A stretch of 64,000 nt of DNA from Cellulomonas humilata (GCF_013359775.1 NZ_JABMCI010000070.1:62001-126000); one strand, 5' to 3'; shown: positions 36,592 through 45,471, numbered from the stretch's first letter. The notes: generated from the sequence alone by a model not told the origin. Translations and numbers: made by a program.

Positions 36592-37584
36592 CTAGTCGCT
36601 CGGCAACTGGGCTATCGCGTCGCTGAGACCGGGGTAGTTCGCGTCTTCGGCGAGCACCTTGTCGAGGTCGCGGCGGGCCATACCGGTCTTGCCCTCGGCC
36701 AGGTAGGTGTACGCGCGTTCCACCAGGGCGAGGTGGCGCAACTCTGCTGGGCGGCTTCGCAGCCTGAGCGCTTCCTTGAGCGCCTCGCGAGAAGCACCAG
36801 GTGATCCGAGGTGGCGTAGCGCGATCGCGCGTTGCACCAGCATGAACATGCTCGGCTCGTCGAGGTTCGTGACGCCGTCGGTCAGCGTGATGACCTCGTC
36901 CCACCGTTCCTGGTCGGCGTACAACTCGGCGAGGGAGACCGCTGCGATGGTGCTCGGCTCCAGCGACTCGACGACAGATACGGCGGCGGCTAGGTCTCCG
37001 ACGCTCTGGTGAGCCTCAGCCAGGGCGAGGCCGATGGCGTCTCGGCTCAACGGCATCGTCACGGTGATGCCTGCGGCCACGGTGAGGGTCATGCCGGCGG
37101 CGGGTAAGTACTTGAGCACAAAAGGGTCCGCGCCCGGGTCGTAGTTCTGAGCCCACGCCCAGGCGAGCAGATCTCGCGCTGCTTTGTCATCATCTGCGGG
37201 CATCGCACCGAGCATCGCCTCGAGGACCGCTGCAAGAGGGCGCGGCTCAGCGTGCGCCGTCGCGACCTGACGGATCTCGGCCGGGTCCTGGCGCACGATC
37301 GCCGCGGCGTACAGCGCCTTCTCCCACTTCGGCGCCGTGAAGCCCGGCTTCGCACCGGCCGCCGGCCGCGACTGTGCGGCGGGGGTGGCACGAGCCGAGC
37401 CCGAGGTCGACGTCGTGTAGGAGACCCCGCTGCCTGGGATCCCGACGGACCGGGTCACACGCCCTGAGGAGTGTGCGCTCACGCGGGCGCCGCGCACCCC
37501 GACGGACGTGGAGACCCCACGGGGCGTGACCGTCATCCGCACACCCGGCATCACCTTGAACGACTTCCGAGCCCTGAACCCCAT
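36592..37584 (-). CDS. DUF4236 protein with TPR-like region
   Basis: A 330-aa protein. Residues 1-57 (MGFRARKSFKVMPGVRM, then SVGVRGARVSAHSSGR and GSGVSYTT) form a DUF4236 domain. The rest is helical with pairs of the kind SLAELYADQERWDEVI and RAYTYLAEGKTGMARRDLDKV, matching tetratricopeptide repeats. DUF4236 proteins are scattered on mobile DNA and have no known activity that I can name; TPRs usually bind proteins. AAGGGG precedes the ATG. It is the first cargo gene inside the dnaB-side end. Confidence 0.82.
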   Translation of the reverse strand: MGFRARKSFKVMPGVRMTVTPRGVSTSVGVRGARVSAHSSGRVTRSVGIPGSGVSYTTSTSGSARATPAAQSRPAAGAKPGFTAPKWEKALYAAAIVRQDPAEIRQVATAHAEPRPLAAVLEAMLGAMPADDDKAARDLLAWAWAQNYDPGADPFVLKYLPAAGMTLTVAAGITVTMPLSRDAIGLALAEAHQSVGDLAAAVSVVESLEPSTIAAVSLAELYADQERWDEVITLTDGVTNLDEPSMFMLVQRAIALRHLGSPGASREALKEALRLRSRPAELRHLALVERAYTYLAEGKTGMARRDLDKVLAEDANYPGLSDAIAQLPSD

Positions 37585-37690
37585 CGTCGCCCCTTGGCAC
37601 GGTGTCTCACGAGTGACGCCTATCCCACCCAGTCTGGCCTCACGATCAACACCCGCGCGATCGCCGGAGCCTCGGTGGGAGCATGGCGCT

Positions 37691-38470
37691 GTGACCCGGG
37701 TGGAGCGGTGGGAGCAACGTAGTGAATGGCCACTGTCGATCGCAGCCGTGATCTTCCTGATCGCCTACGCGTTGCCGATCGCGATCCCCACCATGAGCCA
37801 TGCCAGCTACGAGGCGTGCGAAGTCGTCGTGCGCATCACCTGGGTCGGGTTCGCGGTCGACTACTTCGCCCGTCTCGGCCTCTCGGAGCAGCGGTGGGCG
37901 TTCGTCAAGCGCCACCCCCTCGACCTCGCGGTGATCTTGCTGCCGATCCTGCGGCCGCTGCGCCTCCTCCGCCTCGTCGCGCTTGTCGGCGTACTCAACC
38001 GCGTCGGCTCCAGCACGCTGCGCGGCAAAGTCGTGACCTACGTCGTGGGAGCCACCGCCTTGCTGATCACCTGCGGCGCCCTCGCGGTAACGGACGTCGA
38101 ACGAGGGCAGCCAGGTGCGAACATCGAAAACCTCGGTGATGGCTTCTGGTGGGCCATCACCACCATGACCACCGTCGGCTATGGCGATCGCTACCCCGTG
38201 ACCACGACCGGCCGGTTCGTCGCAGCCGCTCTCATGGTCGCCGGCATCGCGCTCCTCGGCGTGGTCACCGCTACCCTCGCCTCCTGGTTGGTCGAGCGGG
38301 TCGCAGCGGCAACGGACGACGAGCAGGCGGTCACGCGCGCGCAGATCGAGCACCTCACGACAGAGGTGCGGCGCCTTGCTGACGAGCTTGCGGCGCGCCC
38401 TAGCCAGCCCGAACAGGCCCCATCAGGTCCCAGCACCGCTCGCTCAGCGGATCCGGCAGCGACTAGTTGA
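37691..38470 (+). CDS. Voltage-gated-type potassium channel
   Basis: A 259-aa membrane protein. It has four spans with an arginine-bearing S4-like segment (RPLRLLRLVALV), then S5, a pore loop with the selectivity filter TTVGYGD, and S6, followed by a coiled-coil tail (AQIEHLTTEVRRLADELA) that could tetramerise it. It would pass K+ across the cell membrane. The GTG start at 37691 fits the S1 position. Ion channels appear as effectors in some defence and toxin systems; whether this one does is unknown. Confidence 0.88.
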   Translation: MTRVERWEQRSEWPLSIAAVIFLIAYALPIAIPTMSHASYEACEVVVRITWVGFAVDYFARLGLSEQRWAFVKRHPLDLAVILLPILRPLRLLRLVALVGVLNRVGSSTLRGKVVTYVVGATALLITCGALAVTDVERGQPGANIENLGDGFWWAITTMTTVGYGDRYPVTTTGRFVAAALMVAGIALLGVVTATLASWLVERVAAATDDEQAVTRAQIEHLTTEVRRLADELAARPSQPEQAPSGPSTARSADPAATS

Positions 38471-38697
38471 GAACGCGATCGACCCCGAGCACGAACCCGA
38501 AAGCCACGACGAGCGGCCACCAGCGCGGCAACGAGGCGAACGCGCCGCGTTTCATTGCTCGTCTGCGGCCGTAAAGGAACTACGTGGATGCAACCTCATG
38601 CGTTCGACCACGGCCGAACTGGATCGGGCGAAGCTTCATCCTTGCCGCCGCGAGACGAACACGAAAACGTCGGCCCAAGTGAGATCGAGGAGGGCCA

Positions 38698-39144
38698 GTG
38701 GCGGTGACGCGAACTCGCGGACGATGGGGCTCCAACACGCCGCTGCAGACCGACTGGGTGCTCTGGGCGGGGCTCGTCCTGGCCATCATCCCAGCGACGG
38801 CGGCCGCAGTTCGTTCCGTCGCTGTCCCTGGAGCAGCTGCGATCGACTTCGTTTTCGCCTTCGCGATCTCGCTTCTCTACATACCCTTGCTGCTCCTCAT
38901 CCGCGGTGTTTGCCGCGCGGTCTTCCGGGTGCCTCGTGGGCTGCTTGGAGCGCCAAGAACATTGCTGGTCCCGCTCGATGCAACCGGAGAAGCGAGCGTC
39001 ACCTACTCCCGCGAACAGAGCGGGCGGGTTCCCGCAAAGGTGCGCGGTGTGCCTCTCGAGCGTCGCGACGAAGCACTGCGAACGGCTCGCTCACACGCCG
39101 AGCGTGTCGGCTTCTTCCCACCTGCGAAACCGCCAGCGAGCTGA
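38698..39144 (+). CDS. Small membrane protein of unknown function
   Basis: A 148-aa protein I do not recognise. It has two membrane spans (about residues 19-40 and 48-72) and a basic cytosolic or outside tail with GRVPAKVRGVPLERRDEALRT. GAGGAGGG lies upstream of the GTG start. It lies between the channel and a lipoprotein in the same direction, with gaps of 227 and 66 bp. Confidence 0.65.
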   Translation: MAVTRTRGRWGSNTPLQTDWVLWAGLVLAIIPATAAAVRSVAVPGAAAIDFVFAFAISLLYIPLLLLIRGVCRAVFRVPRGLLGAPRTLLVPLDATGEASVTYSREQSGRVPAKVRGVPLERRDEALRTARSHAERVGFFPPAKPPAS

Positions 39145-39210
39145 ACTCGAGACCACAGAACGGGGCCAGGGGACCAACGCTACGTGGCACCCTCTTGGTG
39201 GAGGCCCGAG

Positions 39211-39897
39211 ATGACCCGAACAGCATGTTTCCTGCTCGTCGTAGCCTTCGCCCTCGTTTCGGGTGGCTGCGCGACAACCCCGGCAACCCCGGAGACTCTC
39301 GCGACCGCGGAGGTGCGAGGAACGGCACCGGCCGACCTGAAGGCGCAGCTCGGTGACGCAGGCTTCGCCGACCTGTGGAACGTCGACGTGACGTGGTCTC
39401 CGATCGACGATGCCGTCGGCTACGAGGTACAGAGGCACGACTCGTCGCAAGCCGACGACCTCTGGTCGACCGTCAGCGAAGACACCCTCTCGTCGGAGGC
39501 GACGAGCGCCACTGACAGGTACGTGGGATACGACGCCACCCTCTGGTACAGAGTCAGAGCTGTGCTCGATGCGTCCAACGCAACCCCGTGGTCCAGCTCC
39601 TGGAGGGTGGAGATCCCGAAGGGCGACGTCCTGTACGAGGTCGAGGGCACAGCCGCAAGCGCCTCAATCACGATGAGCACCGCGTCAGGGACCGAGCAAG
39701 CAGACATTGATTTGCCCCTCACGACCAAGAGCGGTGAGGTCGGGTTGTGCCTCACGAATCCGATCCAGCACCCCTACATCAGTGCCCAGAACAAGGGACG
39801 CACCGGCACAGTGACGTGCCGGATCACGGTGCGTGGGGTCGTCGAATCAGAGAACACCTCGAGCGGGGCATACGCGATAGCCACCTGCTCGTCGTAG
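39211..39897 (+). CDS. Lipoprotein with FN3-like and MmpS-like domains
   Basis: A 228-aa protein. The signal peptide ends in a lipobox (VSGGC, cysteine 20), so it should be anchored outside. Residues about 55-125 (VTWSPIDDAVGYEVQRHDSS, then LWYRVRAVLDAS) look like fibronectin type III. The C-terminal 90 residues (VLYEVEGTAASASITMSTAS, then CRITVRGVVES) match the MmpS pattern. ATG 39211 was chosen because it opens the signal peptide and follows GGTGGAGG. Its function is unknown. Confidence 0.8.
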   Translation: MTRTACFLLVVAFALVSGGCATTPATPETLATAEVRGTAPADLKAQLGDAGFADLWNVDVTWSPIDDAVGYEVQRHDSSQADDLWSTVSEDTLSSEATSATDRYVGYDATLWYRVRAVLDASNATPWSSSWRVEIPKGDVLYEVEGTAASASITMSTASGTEQADIDLPLTTKSGEVGLCLTNPIQHPYISAQNKGRTGTVTCRITVRGVVESENTSSGAYAIATCSS

Positions 39898-39987
39898 CCG
39901 GGTGCAGCCGCTGTACTTTGACCGCTGGCCCGGGCCTTGGTTGGCGCAGCCAAAGGGGGCCGCTCACGCACGGTCAGTCTGTCGTTC

Positions 39988-40025
39988 ATCTCGACAAATC
40001 GAGCCCGGATACTTTAAGTACGGCC
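39988..40025 (+). repeat. Internal transposon-end-like repeat
   Basis: TTCATCTCGACA (39988-39999 region), the inward form of the end motif TGTCGAGATG, runs straight into a 29-bp stretch (39997-40025) that matches the dnaB-side end (36528-36556) at 27 of 29 positions, including GGATACTTTAAGTACGGC. It looks like a left end of one unit abutting a right end that lost its outer two repeats. Confidence 0.65.
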
Positions 40026-40050
40026 AGGTGGCCAGTTGCAGCGCTGCAGG

Positions 40051-40656
40051 TCACGGTTGAGTGGTCGGAGGCGGGCTCGGCGGCTGATGGAACCCTCCGT
40101 AGCGCAGCAGCGATCGGATGCGCGTGCGGAACTCGACGACGTCCGCGAGTTGCAGATCGACTAGGGAGCCAGCGGTCCAGCGGACTGATCCGGCCTTCGC
40201 AAGCCGGGCCTCAGCCTTCGCATCGACGAGGTGAGCAGCGTGGGCGTAGGCGTTTCTAGCAACTGCGACCTCGACAGCTCCTCCGCGCCCGCCATGTACG
40301 TCGGCCCAACCTCGACCATTCGCCGCCAGCAGAGCCTGGCCCCACTCTTCGATTCCTCCCGCGGTTCGCTGGTCGAGGCGGAGCCGGTCGCACGCAGCGG
40401 CCTCTGCGACCGCGTAACTCTGGATCAGCACGGCGGCATGGAGAGTACTCAGAGTTGATAGCGACTCGAGGTGCTCGTCTAGCCTCACCACATACTCGCC
40501 CTTGTCTGCGGGCACGTGCAGGCGAGTGTCCGCCGCGCGGTCCAGTTCGAGCGACTCCCAGAGCAGTCGTTCACGGGCGAGCGCAATCTGTGTGCTGTTC
40601 AGAAAGCGGGTGATCCGCTTCCACTCCGCCCAGAGCGCCGACGACGACAAAGTCAT
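40051..40656 (-). CDS. HEPN-like protein, unknown function
   Basis: A 201-aa mostly helical protein without a name I can give. Near residues 134-139 it has RNAYAH, the RX4H signature of HEPN ribonuclease folds, in a helix (VAVARNAYAHAAHLVDAK) like those of HEPN toxins. HEPN proteins commonly cut RNA in toxin-antitoxin and anti-phage systems. ATG 40656 is my choice; GTG 40674 adds six residues. It neighbours a second RX4H protein in the same direction 200 bp upstream. Confidence 0.65.
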   Translation of the reverse strand: MTLSSSALWAEWKRITRFLNSTQIALARERLLWESLELDRAADTRLHVPADKGEYVVRLDEHLESLSTLSTLHAAVLIQSYAVAEAAACDRLRLDQRTAGGIEEWGQALLAANGRGWADVHGGRGGAVEVAVARNAYAHAAHLVDAKAEARLAKAGSVRWTAGSLVDLQLADVVEFRTRIRSLLRYGGFHQPPSPPPTTQP

Positions 40657-40855
40657 GCGCGGAGCGTGGCACAACCAGCGGCGAGGCGGTTGCGAAGGCG
40701 GCCACGTGTCCCGGTGTGGTCCAGCAACTCCCCGAGCTGCAGATCCGAGCTCCAGCTTGGCTAGCGACCGAGCCTGCCGAGCAGCGCCAAGCCGGCGCTG
40801 AGTCGGGTTGGGTCGGCATTCCGCAGGATGCGGGACGCTTAAAGCCTAGGCCTGG

Positions 40856-42295
40856 TCAGTTGGACCTGAGGGCCTGGAGGACCTGATCGTCGAGATCCTC
40901 GACGCGCCAGTGCCCTGGTCTTAGCAGGCGCTCTTGAAGGACCTGTCTGAGCAGCCATACCGCAACCGTGTTCGTCGCAATGGGTGCACCGCTCGGGACC
41001 TCGAACTGCGCTTGCTTCTCTGAGACGCTCCCGTGAACCAGATCGGAGCGCCGGGCGTATACGGTCCGCGCCATGCGGAACACCAGCTCCGCCGGCAGCG
41101 GGTCGGTCGATCTAGAGGACAGTAGGACAGCGGCGCGCAGGGCGATGCGGTACGACAGCTCGGCGCCTTTCTGCCCCAGGAGCGCCTCGAGACCGATGCA
41201 GGCGTCGACGAGCTGATCGTCAGGTGCGTCTCGCACCAGCGCGGTCGACAGGCGTCGAGCGGCGAGGCGGGTCGTGTGGGACGCGGAGGTCAGTGCGCTT
41301 GTCACCGTCGGGAGGCGGTCTAGCTCCTCGCGCGTCACGGTCGTGCCTGGCTTGAGCCATGCGAAGTCGTCGAATGCCCCTGGGTACCGGCGAGAGCTGT
41401 GCAGCAAGGTGTACGCGGGCAGATCGTTCGTCCACCCATCCGCCCAGCCGAGCGGACGGCGGAACACCCGTGCCCAACCCGTCTGGGTGGAGGAGACGAT
41501 CCGCAATCCCTCGCACACGGCGTCGACCCGGGTGGTGTCGGGAAGGTTCTCGCGAATGAAAACTCGCCGACCCTCGCCGGGATTCAGCAGCGGCGGCATG
41601 CCGACCACAATCGCGAATCGGGCGGCGTCCGCGACGGGGCCTGGGACACCAGTGATGTCATAGTCAGCTGACATCTGCCGCAGGTCGTTGTCGTCGAGAA
41701 GCTCGATGCGCGACTCGTCGTCGATCTCGAAGGTGGCTTCGAGAGCAAGATTCGTCAGGACCAGGGGGACGACGAGCTCGTAAGGGAGCTCTGGGGCGAG
41801 CCACGACTTCTCCCGCTGGCGGTACAGGTCAAGGACCTCGGCGCTGTCGATCTCGAAGCCGAGCGCCTTCGCGCGGTCGAAGATCGACAGCGGCAGGTCT
41901 CGAACGTTGTACTCGAGGATCCTCTTGATCGTCGCGTCTTCAGGGGAGCGGCTCGTCGCTGGGAGGGTGCGCTCGAGGATGGAGGGAGTGGTGCGCACAT
42001 AGGTGATCAGATCGCGCAGCGCCTCGACGTCCTCGTAGGCGAATGGGTGGATCGCGTCCTTGGTGGCGCCGAAGAGTTCCGCGTATGCGATGGCGTCGAC
42101 CTGGTCCGCCGCAGTGAGGCTGCCGACATTCGGCCACCCGTGCTCGAACTTCGAGACGGATCGTCTGCGTCGTCGTGGCAGGTATGGGCTCCCGTCTCGC
42201 CCCAGGTACTCGATCGCTTTGGCGTCCATCTCGCGAACCACAGCCATGGTCAATTCCCACAGCTTCGGGTCGAGCGCGTTGGTGTGGTCACTCAT
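40856..42295 (-). CDS. Protein with N-terminal helix-turn-helix and C-terminal HEPN (Apea-like) domain
   Basis: A 479-aa protein. The N-terminal 50 residues contain RRRRRSVSKFEHGWPNVG, a possible DNA-binding or signal segment. The C-terminal 170 residues match the Apea-like HEPN pattern: CIGLEALLGQKGAELSYRIALR followed by RTVYARRSDLVHGS, with RX4H at residues 416-421. The middle part is not recognised. ATG 42295 is the first start after a run of spurious upstream codons. It is divergent from the nucleotidyltransferase-type gene across 237 bp; HEPN and nucleotidyltransferase partners often form toxin-antitoxin pairs. Confidence 0.72.
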   Translation of the reverse strand: MSDHTNALDPKLWELTMAVVREMDAKAIEYLGRDGSPYLPRRRRRSVSKFEHGWPNVGSLTAADQVDAIAYAELFGATKDAIHPFAYEDVEALRDLITYVRTTPSILERTLPATSRSPEDATIKRILEYNVRDLPLSIFDRAKALGFEIDSAEVLDLYRQREKSWLAPELPYELVVPLVLTNLALEATFEIDDESRIELLDDNDLRQMSADYDITGVPGPVADAARFAIVVGMPPLLNPGEGRRVFIRENLPDTTRVDAVCEGLRIVSSTQTGWARVFRRPLGWADGWTNDLPAYTLLHSSRRYPGAFDDFAWLKPGTTVTREELDRLPTVTSALTSASHTTRLAARRLSTALVRDAPDDQLVDACIGLEALLGQKGAELSYRIALRAAVLLSSRSTDPLPAELVFRMARTVYARRSDLVHGSVSEKQAQFEVPSGAPIATNTVAVWLLRQVLQERLLRPGHWRVEDLDDQVLQALRSN

Positions 42296-42532
42296 GTCGC
42301 CATCCAACCGGAGCACCGCGTCTGACTGGCACGGAAGGTGCCCATGTCCTCGCCGGCCCCTTCCTCGGCGCGGGCAGCGTGCTCGCTGCCGCATCCGAGC
42401 TAGTGGTGCAGCAGCAGATGGCTTAACCGCATCCCAGGGTCCGTTCGCCCGCGGCCAGAGCCTGCCAGCGAGACGTTCGATCGTGGCTGCGAAGATTGGG
42501 TTGCTCATATGACTGGCGATATGGTGCGTTAA

Positions 42533-43114
42533 ATGAGGACATCGGCACCGGCTCTCATACCGATCTTCCGATCCACGCTTCAGGCGCAGCTGCTGCTCGA
42601 GGTGCTGAGCCGTGACGCGGGCATCACGGCCGCCGACCTCGCACGCCTGCTCGACGCGCCGGCCGCCACTGTCTCCAGAGAGGTCCGGCGACTGCTGGAG
42701 GCTGGGCTCCTCCGAGCCGACAAGGTCGGGCGGGCGGCAGTCCTCCAGTCCGTCGAGGCGAACCCGGCGACTGCACCGCTGCGTCAACTCCTCACGGTGA
42801 CGCTCGGGCCCTGGTCGTTGATGGGGCGCGCCCTCGCAACGGTGCGAGGTATTGATGAGGTCTACATCCACGGATCCTGGGCGGCCCGGTATCTAGGTCT
42901 AGCGGGACGATCCCCGGCCGACGTCGACGTTGTCGTCATAGGCAGCGCTGAGCGCCGGGAGGTCGATGGTGCGCTCGAAGGGTTGGAATCTCGAGTCGGC
43001 CGCGAGATCAACGTTACCTACGTCAGCCCTGCGCGATGGGCCGCCGTCGATGACCCCGGAGTGGCAACGCTTAGGGCCGGCCCGCTAGTTCGACTAGCGA
43101 TGGAGGACTCTTGA
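42533..43114 (+). CDS. Winged-helix / nucleotidyltransferase-fold protein (MNT-like)
   Basis: A 193-aa protein. Residues 15-75 are an ArsR/MarR-like winged helix (LLEVLSRDAGITAADLARLL, then VSREVRRLLEAGLL). Residues 105-150 carry the minimal nucleotidyltransferase core: HGSWAARYLG followed by SPADVDVVVIG, giving the GS and DxD elements. MNT proteins can adenylate HEPN toxins and act as antitoxins; here two HEPN-like genes lie close by on the other strand. No ribosome binding site is visible and TATGGT lies about 8 bp before the ATG, so the mRNA may be leaderless. Confidence 0.78.
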   Translation: MRTSAPALIPIFRSTLQAQLLLEVLSRDAGITAADLARLLDAPAATVSREVRRLLEAGLLRADKVGRAAVLQSVEANPATAPLRQLLTVTLGPWSLMGRALATVRGIDEVYIHGSWAARYLGLAGRSPADVDVVVIGSAERREVDGALEGLESRVGREINVTYVSPARWAAVDDPGVATLRAGPLVRLAMEDS

Positions 43115-43169
43115 TCACTGCACCCCCGAGCGACACTCCTACGGCGAGGGCGGGTGCCACACTTCGGTT

Positions 43170-44456
43170 ATGGCGGTCAACCTGCACCTCACGGACTGGC
43201 ATGACGCCGCAGCCGACGACGCCTGGGGACGTTCTTCTGTGGGTTGGCGAGACGATCTCTCCGACGCGGAACTCTGGGAACTCAATCGCGGGACGTGGTT
43301 GATCGGTGACGCGGCCGAGGCCGAGCGCTACGCGACGATGTCGCACAACGGTGCCGTCCGTGTCGTCGCAGAATTGACCGGTGCCCGGGAGCCGGTGGTC
43401 GAGGGAAGCAGAGTCCTGCACGCGCTGGTGGGCCACGTACTTGCACCCGGTCATCGCGCGTACGACGCGCTGATCGGTCGACCGGTCCGGGGTCGTCATG
43501 TCTCCTACCTCGACACCACTGGCCTCGACTCTCGGGCGCCCTGGCACGCAGCGAACGGGTTCATGCTGACGCACAACCCCGACATGTGGCATTGGGACGA
43601 GCAGGAGTTCGCTACTGCGGTGGCGGCCACGAGGGCCGGGAGCCTGTATCGCGACTCGTGGTCCATGGGCGCTCGTGAAGGTGGCGTCGACGCGGGCGAT
43701 CGCGCATTCCTAGTGCGGCTCGGCGACCACGGCCGCGGCATCATCGCGAGCGGGAGAATCACCGGCCCCATCTACAGCGACGAGCACTTCGACGGCTCAG
43801 GGCGACAGAGCAACTTCGTGCTCGTCGACTGGGACACGATCCTGGAACCGGACGACCGATTGGAGCTCACCCACGTCGAAGCCTCACTGCCTGGGCAGCA
43901 CTGGCATCCGCAGGGCAGCGGCATTCGGATACGCGACGAGGTCTTGCCGCAGCTCGAGGGGCTATGGGCGAGCCATCTGCGAGGGCTGGGACGTGCCGGG
44001 CCGGCGCCGAGTGGTGAGATGACGGGCAGTACGGCGCCCGTAAGCCGTGGCGCACAGGGATGGCAGGACGATCCGGCCGTTCGCAAGGCAGTCGAGAACC
44101 TGGCGCAGTCGCGGCTCGAGGCGCACTTCCGAAGCTCCGGCTGGGTAGTGAGCGACGTGCGGCACTCGAAGTTCGGCTACGACGCTCTGGCGGTCAAGGG
44201 CTCAGATGAGCGCTATCTCGAAGCCAAGGGAACGGTGACAACTGGCGTCTCGGTGATCGTCTCTCCCGCTGAGGTTGCGTTCGCGCGTCGAAACCTCGGA
44301 AAGTGCGTCATGGGGATCCTGTCGAACGTGAGCGTGAGCGCCGACGGTCAGGTTGACGCCTCAAGCGGCACGTTCCAGGTCATCGATTGGAACCCCGACG
44401 CAGGCACGCTCCGACCACGAGGCTACGACTGGACGCCCGCGCAACCACGGAGTTGA
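43170..44456 (+). CDS. EVE-like plus DUF3883 domain protein
   Basis: A 428-aa protein. The middle (about residues 135-270, FLVRLGDHGRGIIASGRITG, then FVLVDWDTILEPDDRL) resembles an EVE/PUA-type domain that reads modified bases. The C-terminal 120 residues (KAVENLAQSRLEAHFRSSGW, SDVRHSKFGYDAL, YLEAKGT) are DUF3883, with a GxD...ExK arrangement like PD-(D/E)XK nucleases. The N-terminal 130 residues are not recognised. The combination suggests modification-dependent restriction, an inference. It starts 55 bp after the nucleotidyltransferase-type gene in the same direction. Confidence 0.75.
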   Translation: MAVNLHLTDWHDAAADDAWGRSSVGWRDDLSDAELWELNRGTWLIGDAAEAERYATMSHNGAVRVVAELTGAREPVVEGSRVLHALVGHVLAPGHRAYDALIGRPVRGRHVSYLDTTGLDSRAPWHAANGFMLTHNPDMWHWDEQEFATAVAATRAGSLYRDSWSMGAREGGVDAGDRAFLVRLGDHGRGIIASGRITGPIYSDEHFDGSGRQSNFVLVDWDTILEPDDRLELTHVEASLPGQHWHPQGSGIRIRDEVLPQLEGLWASHLRGLGRAGPAPSGEMTGSTAPVSRGAQGWQDDPAVRKAVENLAQSRLEAHFRSSGWVVSDVRHSKFGYDALAVKGSDERYLEAKGTVTTGVSVIVSPAEVAFARRNLGKCVMGILSNVSVSADGQVDASSGTFQVIDWNPDAGTLRPRGYDWTPAQPRS

Positions 44457-44519
44457 CCCGCCGGAGGCATCAGATCGACGCGACGCGACTGCGGGCGGTC
44501 TCTGAGTTCGGTCGATCGG

Positions 44520-45113
44520 CTATCGCGCCCCAGCCGCCGAGGGGATCGCCGACAGGGTCCGCAGTCTCGGTGGCCCAGTTGGTAGCGACGGGTCCCGTCG
44601 CCAGAAGAGTTGATAGCGACGCCAGGCCGCGTCTTCCGCCTCTATGGCCGCCCGCTCGTCAGCATCTGGCACCGAGCCGCACATTGTGTAGAGCGCGCGA
44701 AGCCCGGGCATCTTGGGCTCGATGGGACCGGGACGTGCTCGGCGGCGGTGGACACGGTCGCGGGAGTAGCGCTCCAGCTGCCACTGCAGATTCTGGTGCG
44801 CATCGACGACTCGTCGCCGCAGTCCTTCCTCTTCGGACGACGTGGCGAAGGGCAAGCGTTCCGCGAGCTCGTCGGCGACGTCCTGGACAACGGTCAGTGC
44901 ATGGTCGAGCTGTCCACGCCGGTACGCGTACTTCGCGCGGCAGTTCGCGGAGCAGAACATCTGCGGTCGACCCCTGCGGCGACCCGGGCGTTGGCACGGG
45001 TTCGGACACTCGGGCAACAGGCAGGCCGCGACGTCGGACAGCGCGGCCTGCACTTCGTCGAGCACGAGAGCGAGCTCGGTCACGCTGGGGATGGTGTCTC
45101 GCCGGTTCGACAC
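44520..45113 (-). CDS. Small zinc-binding protein, tns-flanking copy 1
   Basis: A 197-aa protein with a C4 cluster: CLLPECPNPCQ and, after a basic stretch, FCSANCRAKYAYRRGQ, followed by a long helix. I know no function for it. A related protein (YCARPQCRKEF, then YCSETCRRLADRDYKRAK) is at 52969-53415, also on the minus strand, so the two flank the transposition operon. I chose GTG 45113 because GGAGG lies six bases upstream. It is divergent from tnsA across 358 bp, which hold a hairpin and a palindrome. Confidence 0.75.
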   Translation of the reverse strand: MSNRRDTIPSVTELALVLDEVQAALSDVAACLLPECPNPCQRPGRRRGRPQMFCSANCRAKYAYRRGQLDHALTVVQDVADELAERLPFATSSEEEGLRRRVVDAHQNLQWQLERYSRDRVHRRRARPGPIEPKMPGLRALYTMCGSVPDADERAAIEAEDAAWRRYQLFWRRDPSLPTGPPRLRTLSAIPSAAGAR

Positions 45114-45324
45114 TTTGGTCCTCCGTGGCCTGGGTCCATCGGTGACGCGTCCCGCAGGAATTGCGTAGACCCAGGTCATTGCACCGATCGGTCGTCGCGG
45201 CCAAAGCGCTGGACCGAATCTGTGGACAACCGTGTCTACGGAAATCCTGGCGCCTGTCGACGGGCGTCCGCTAGGGGCCTAGGTTCCCGAGCAGGAGCAG
45301 CGGCGCGACGGCGCGCACGCAAGA

Positions 45325-45354
45325 GGGCCACCACCGCGGGAACGGTGATGGCCC
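45325..45354. terminator. Hairpin upstream of tnsA
   Basis: GGGCCACCACCG (45325-45336) pairs with CGGTGATGGCCC (45343-45354) with one mismatch and a 6-nt loop. It could insulate the tns operon from upstream transcription. The rest of 45114-45471 holds only the palindrome listed next and a lone DnaA-box match at 45221. Confidence 0.6.
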
Positions 45355-45417
45355 AGACGCTCCCTGATGTCCGTTGCGATGACGAAGGGAAGCGCAGGCA
45401 CCGAGTCTAGGTGTCGG

Positions 45418-45431
45418 GTTCACATGTGAAC
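45418..45431. promoter_or_regulatory. Palindromic operator candidate before tnsA
   Basis: GTTCACATGTGAAC is a perfect 14-bp palindrome ending 40 bp before the tnsA ATG. It resembles parS in its outer bases but has a different centre (CATG against CGTG). It is placed where a repressor, or the operon's Wbl protein, could act. Confidence 0.6.
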
Positions 45432-45471
45432 AGGCACCGGCCAATTCGGCATGCCCGCGCACGGGTGAGCG

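Noticed and set aside
45221..45229. Single perfect DnaA-box match upstream of tnsA
   Set aside because: A lone 9-bp match can occur by chance and has no companions nearby, unlike the cluster before dnaB.
45114..45471. Transposon end directly upstream of tnsA, as in Tn7
   Set aside because: No copy of the TGTCGAGATGCAA-type repeat is present there; only a hairpin and an unrelated palindrome are seen.
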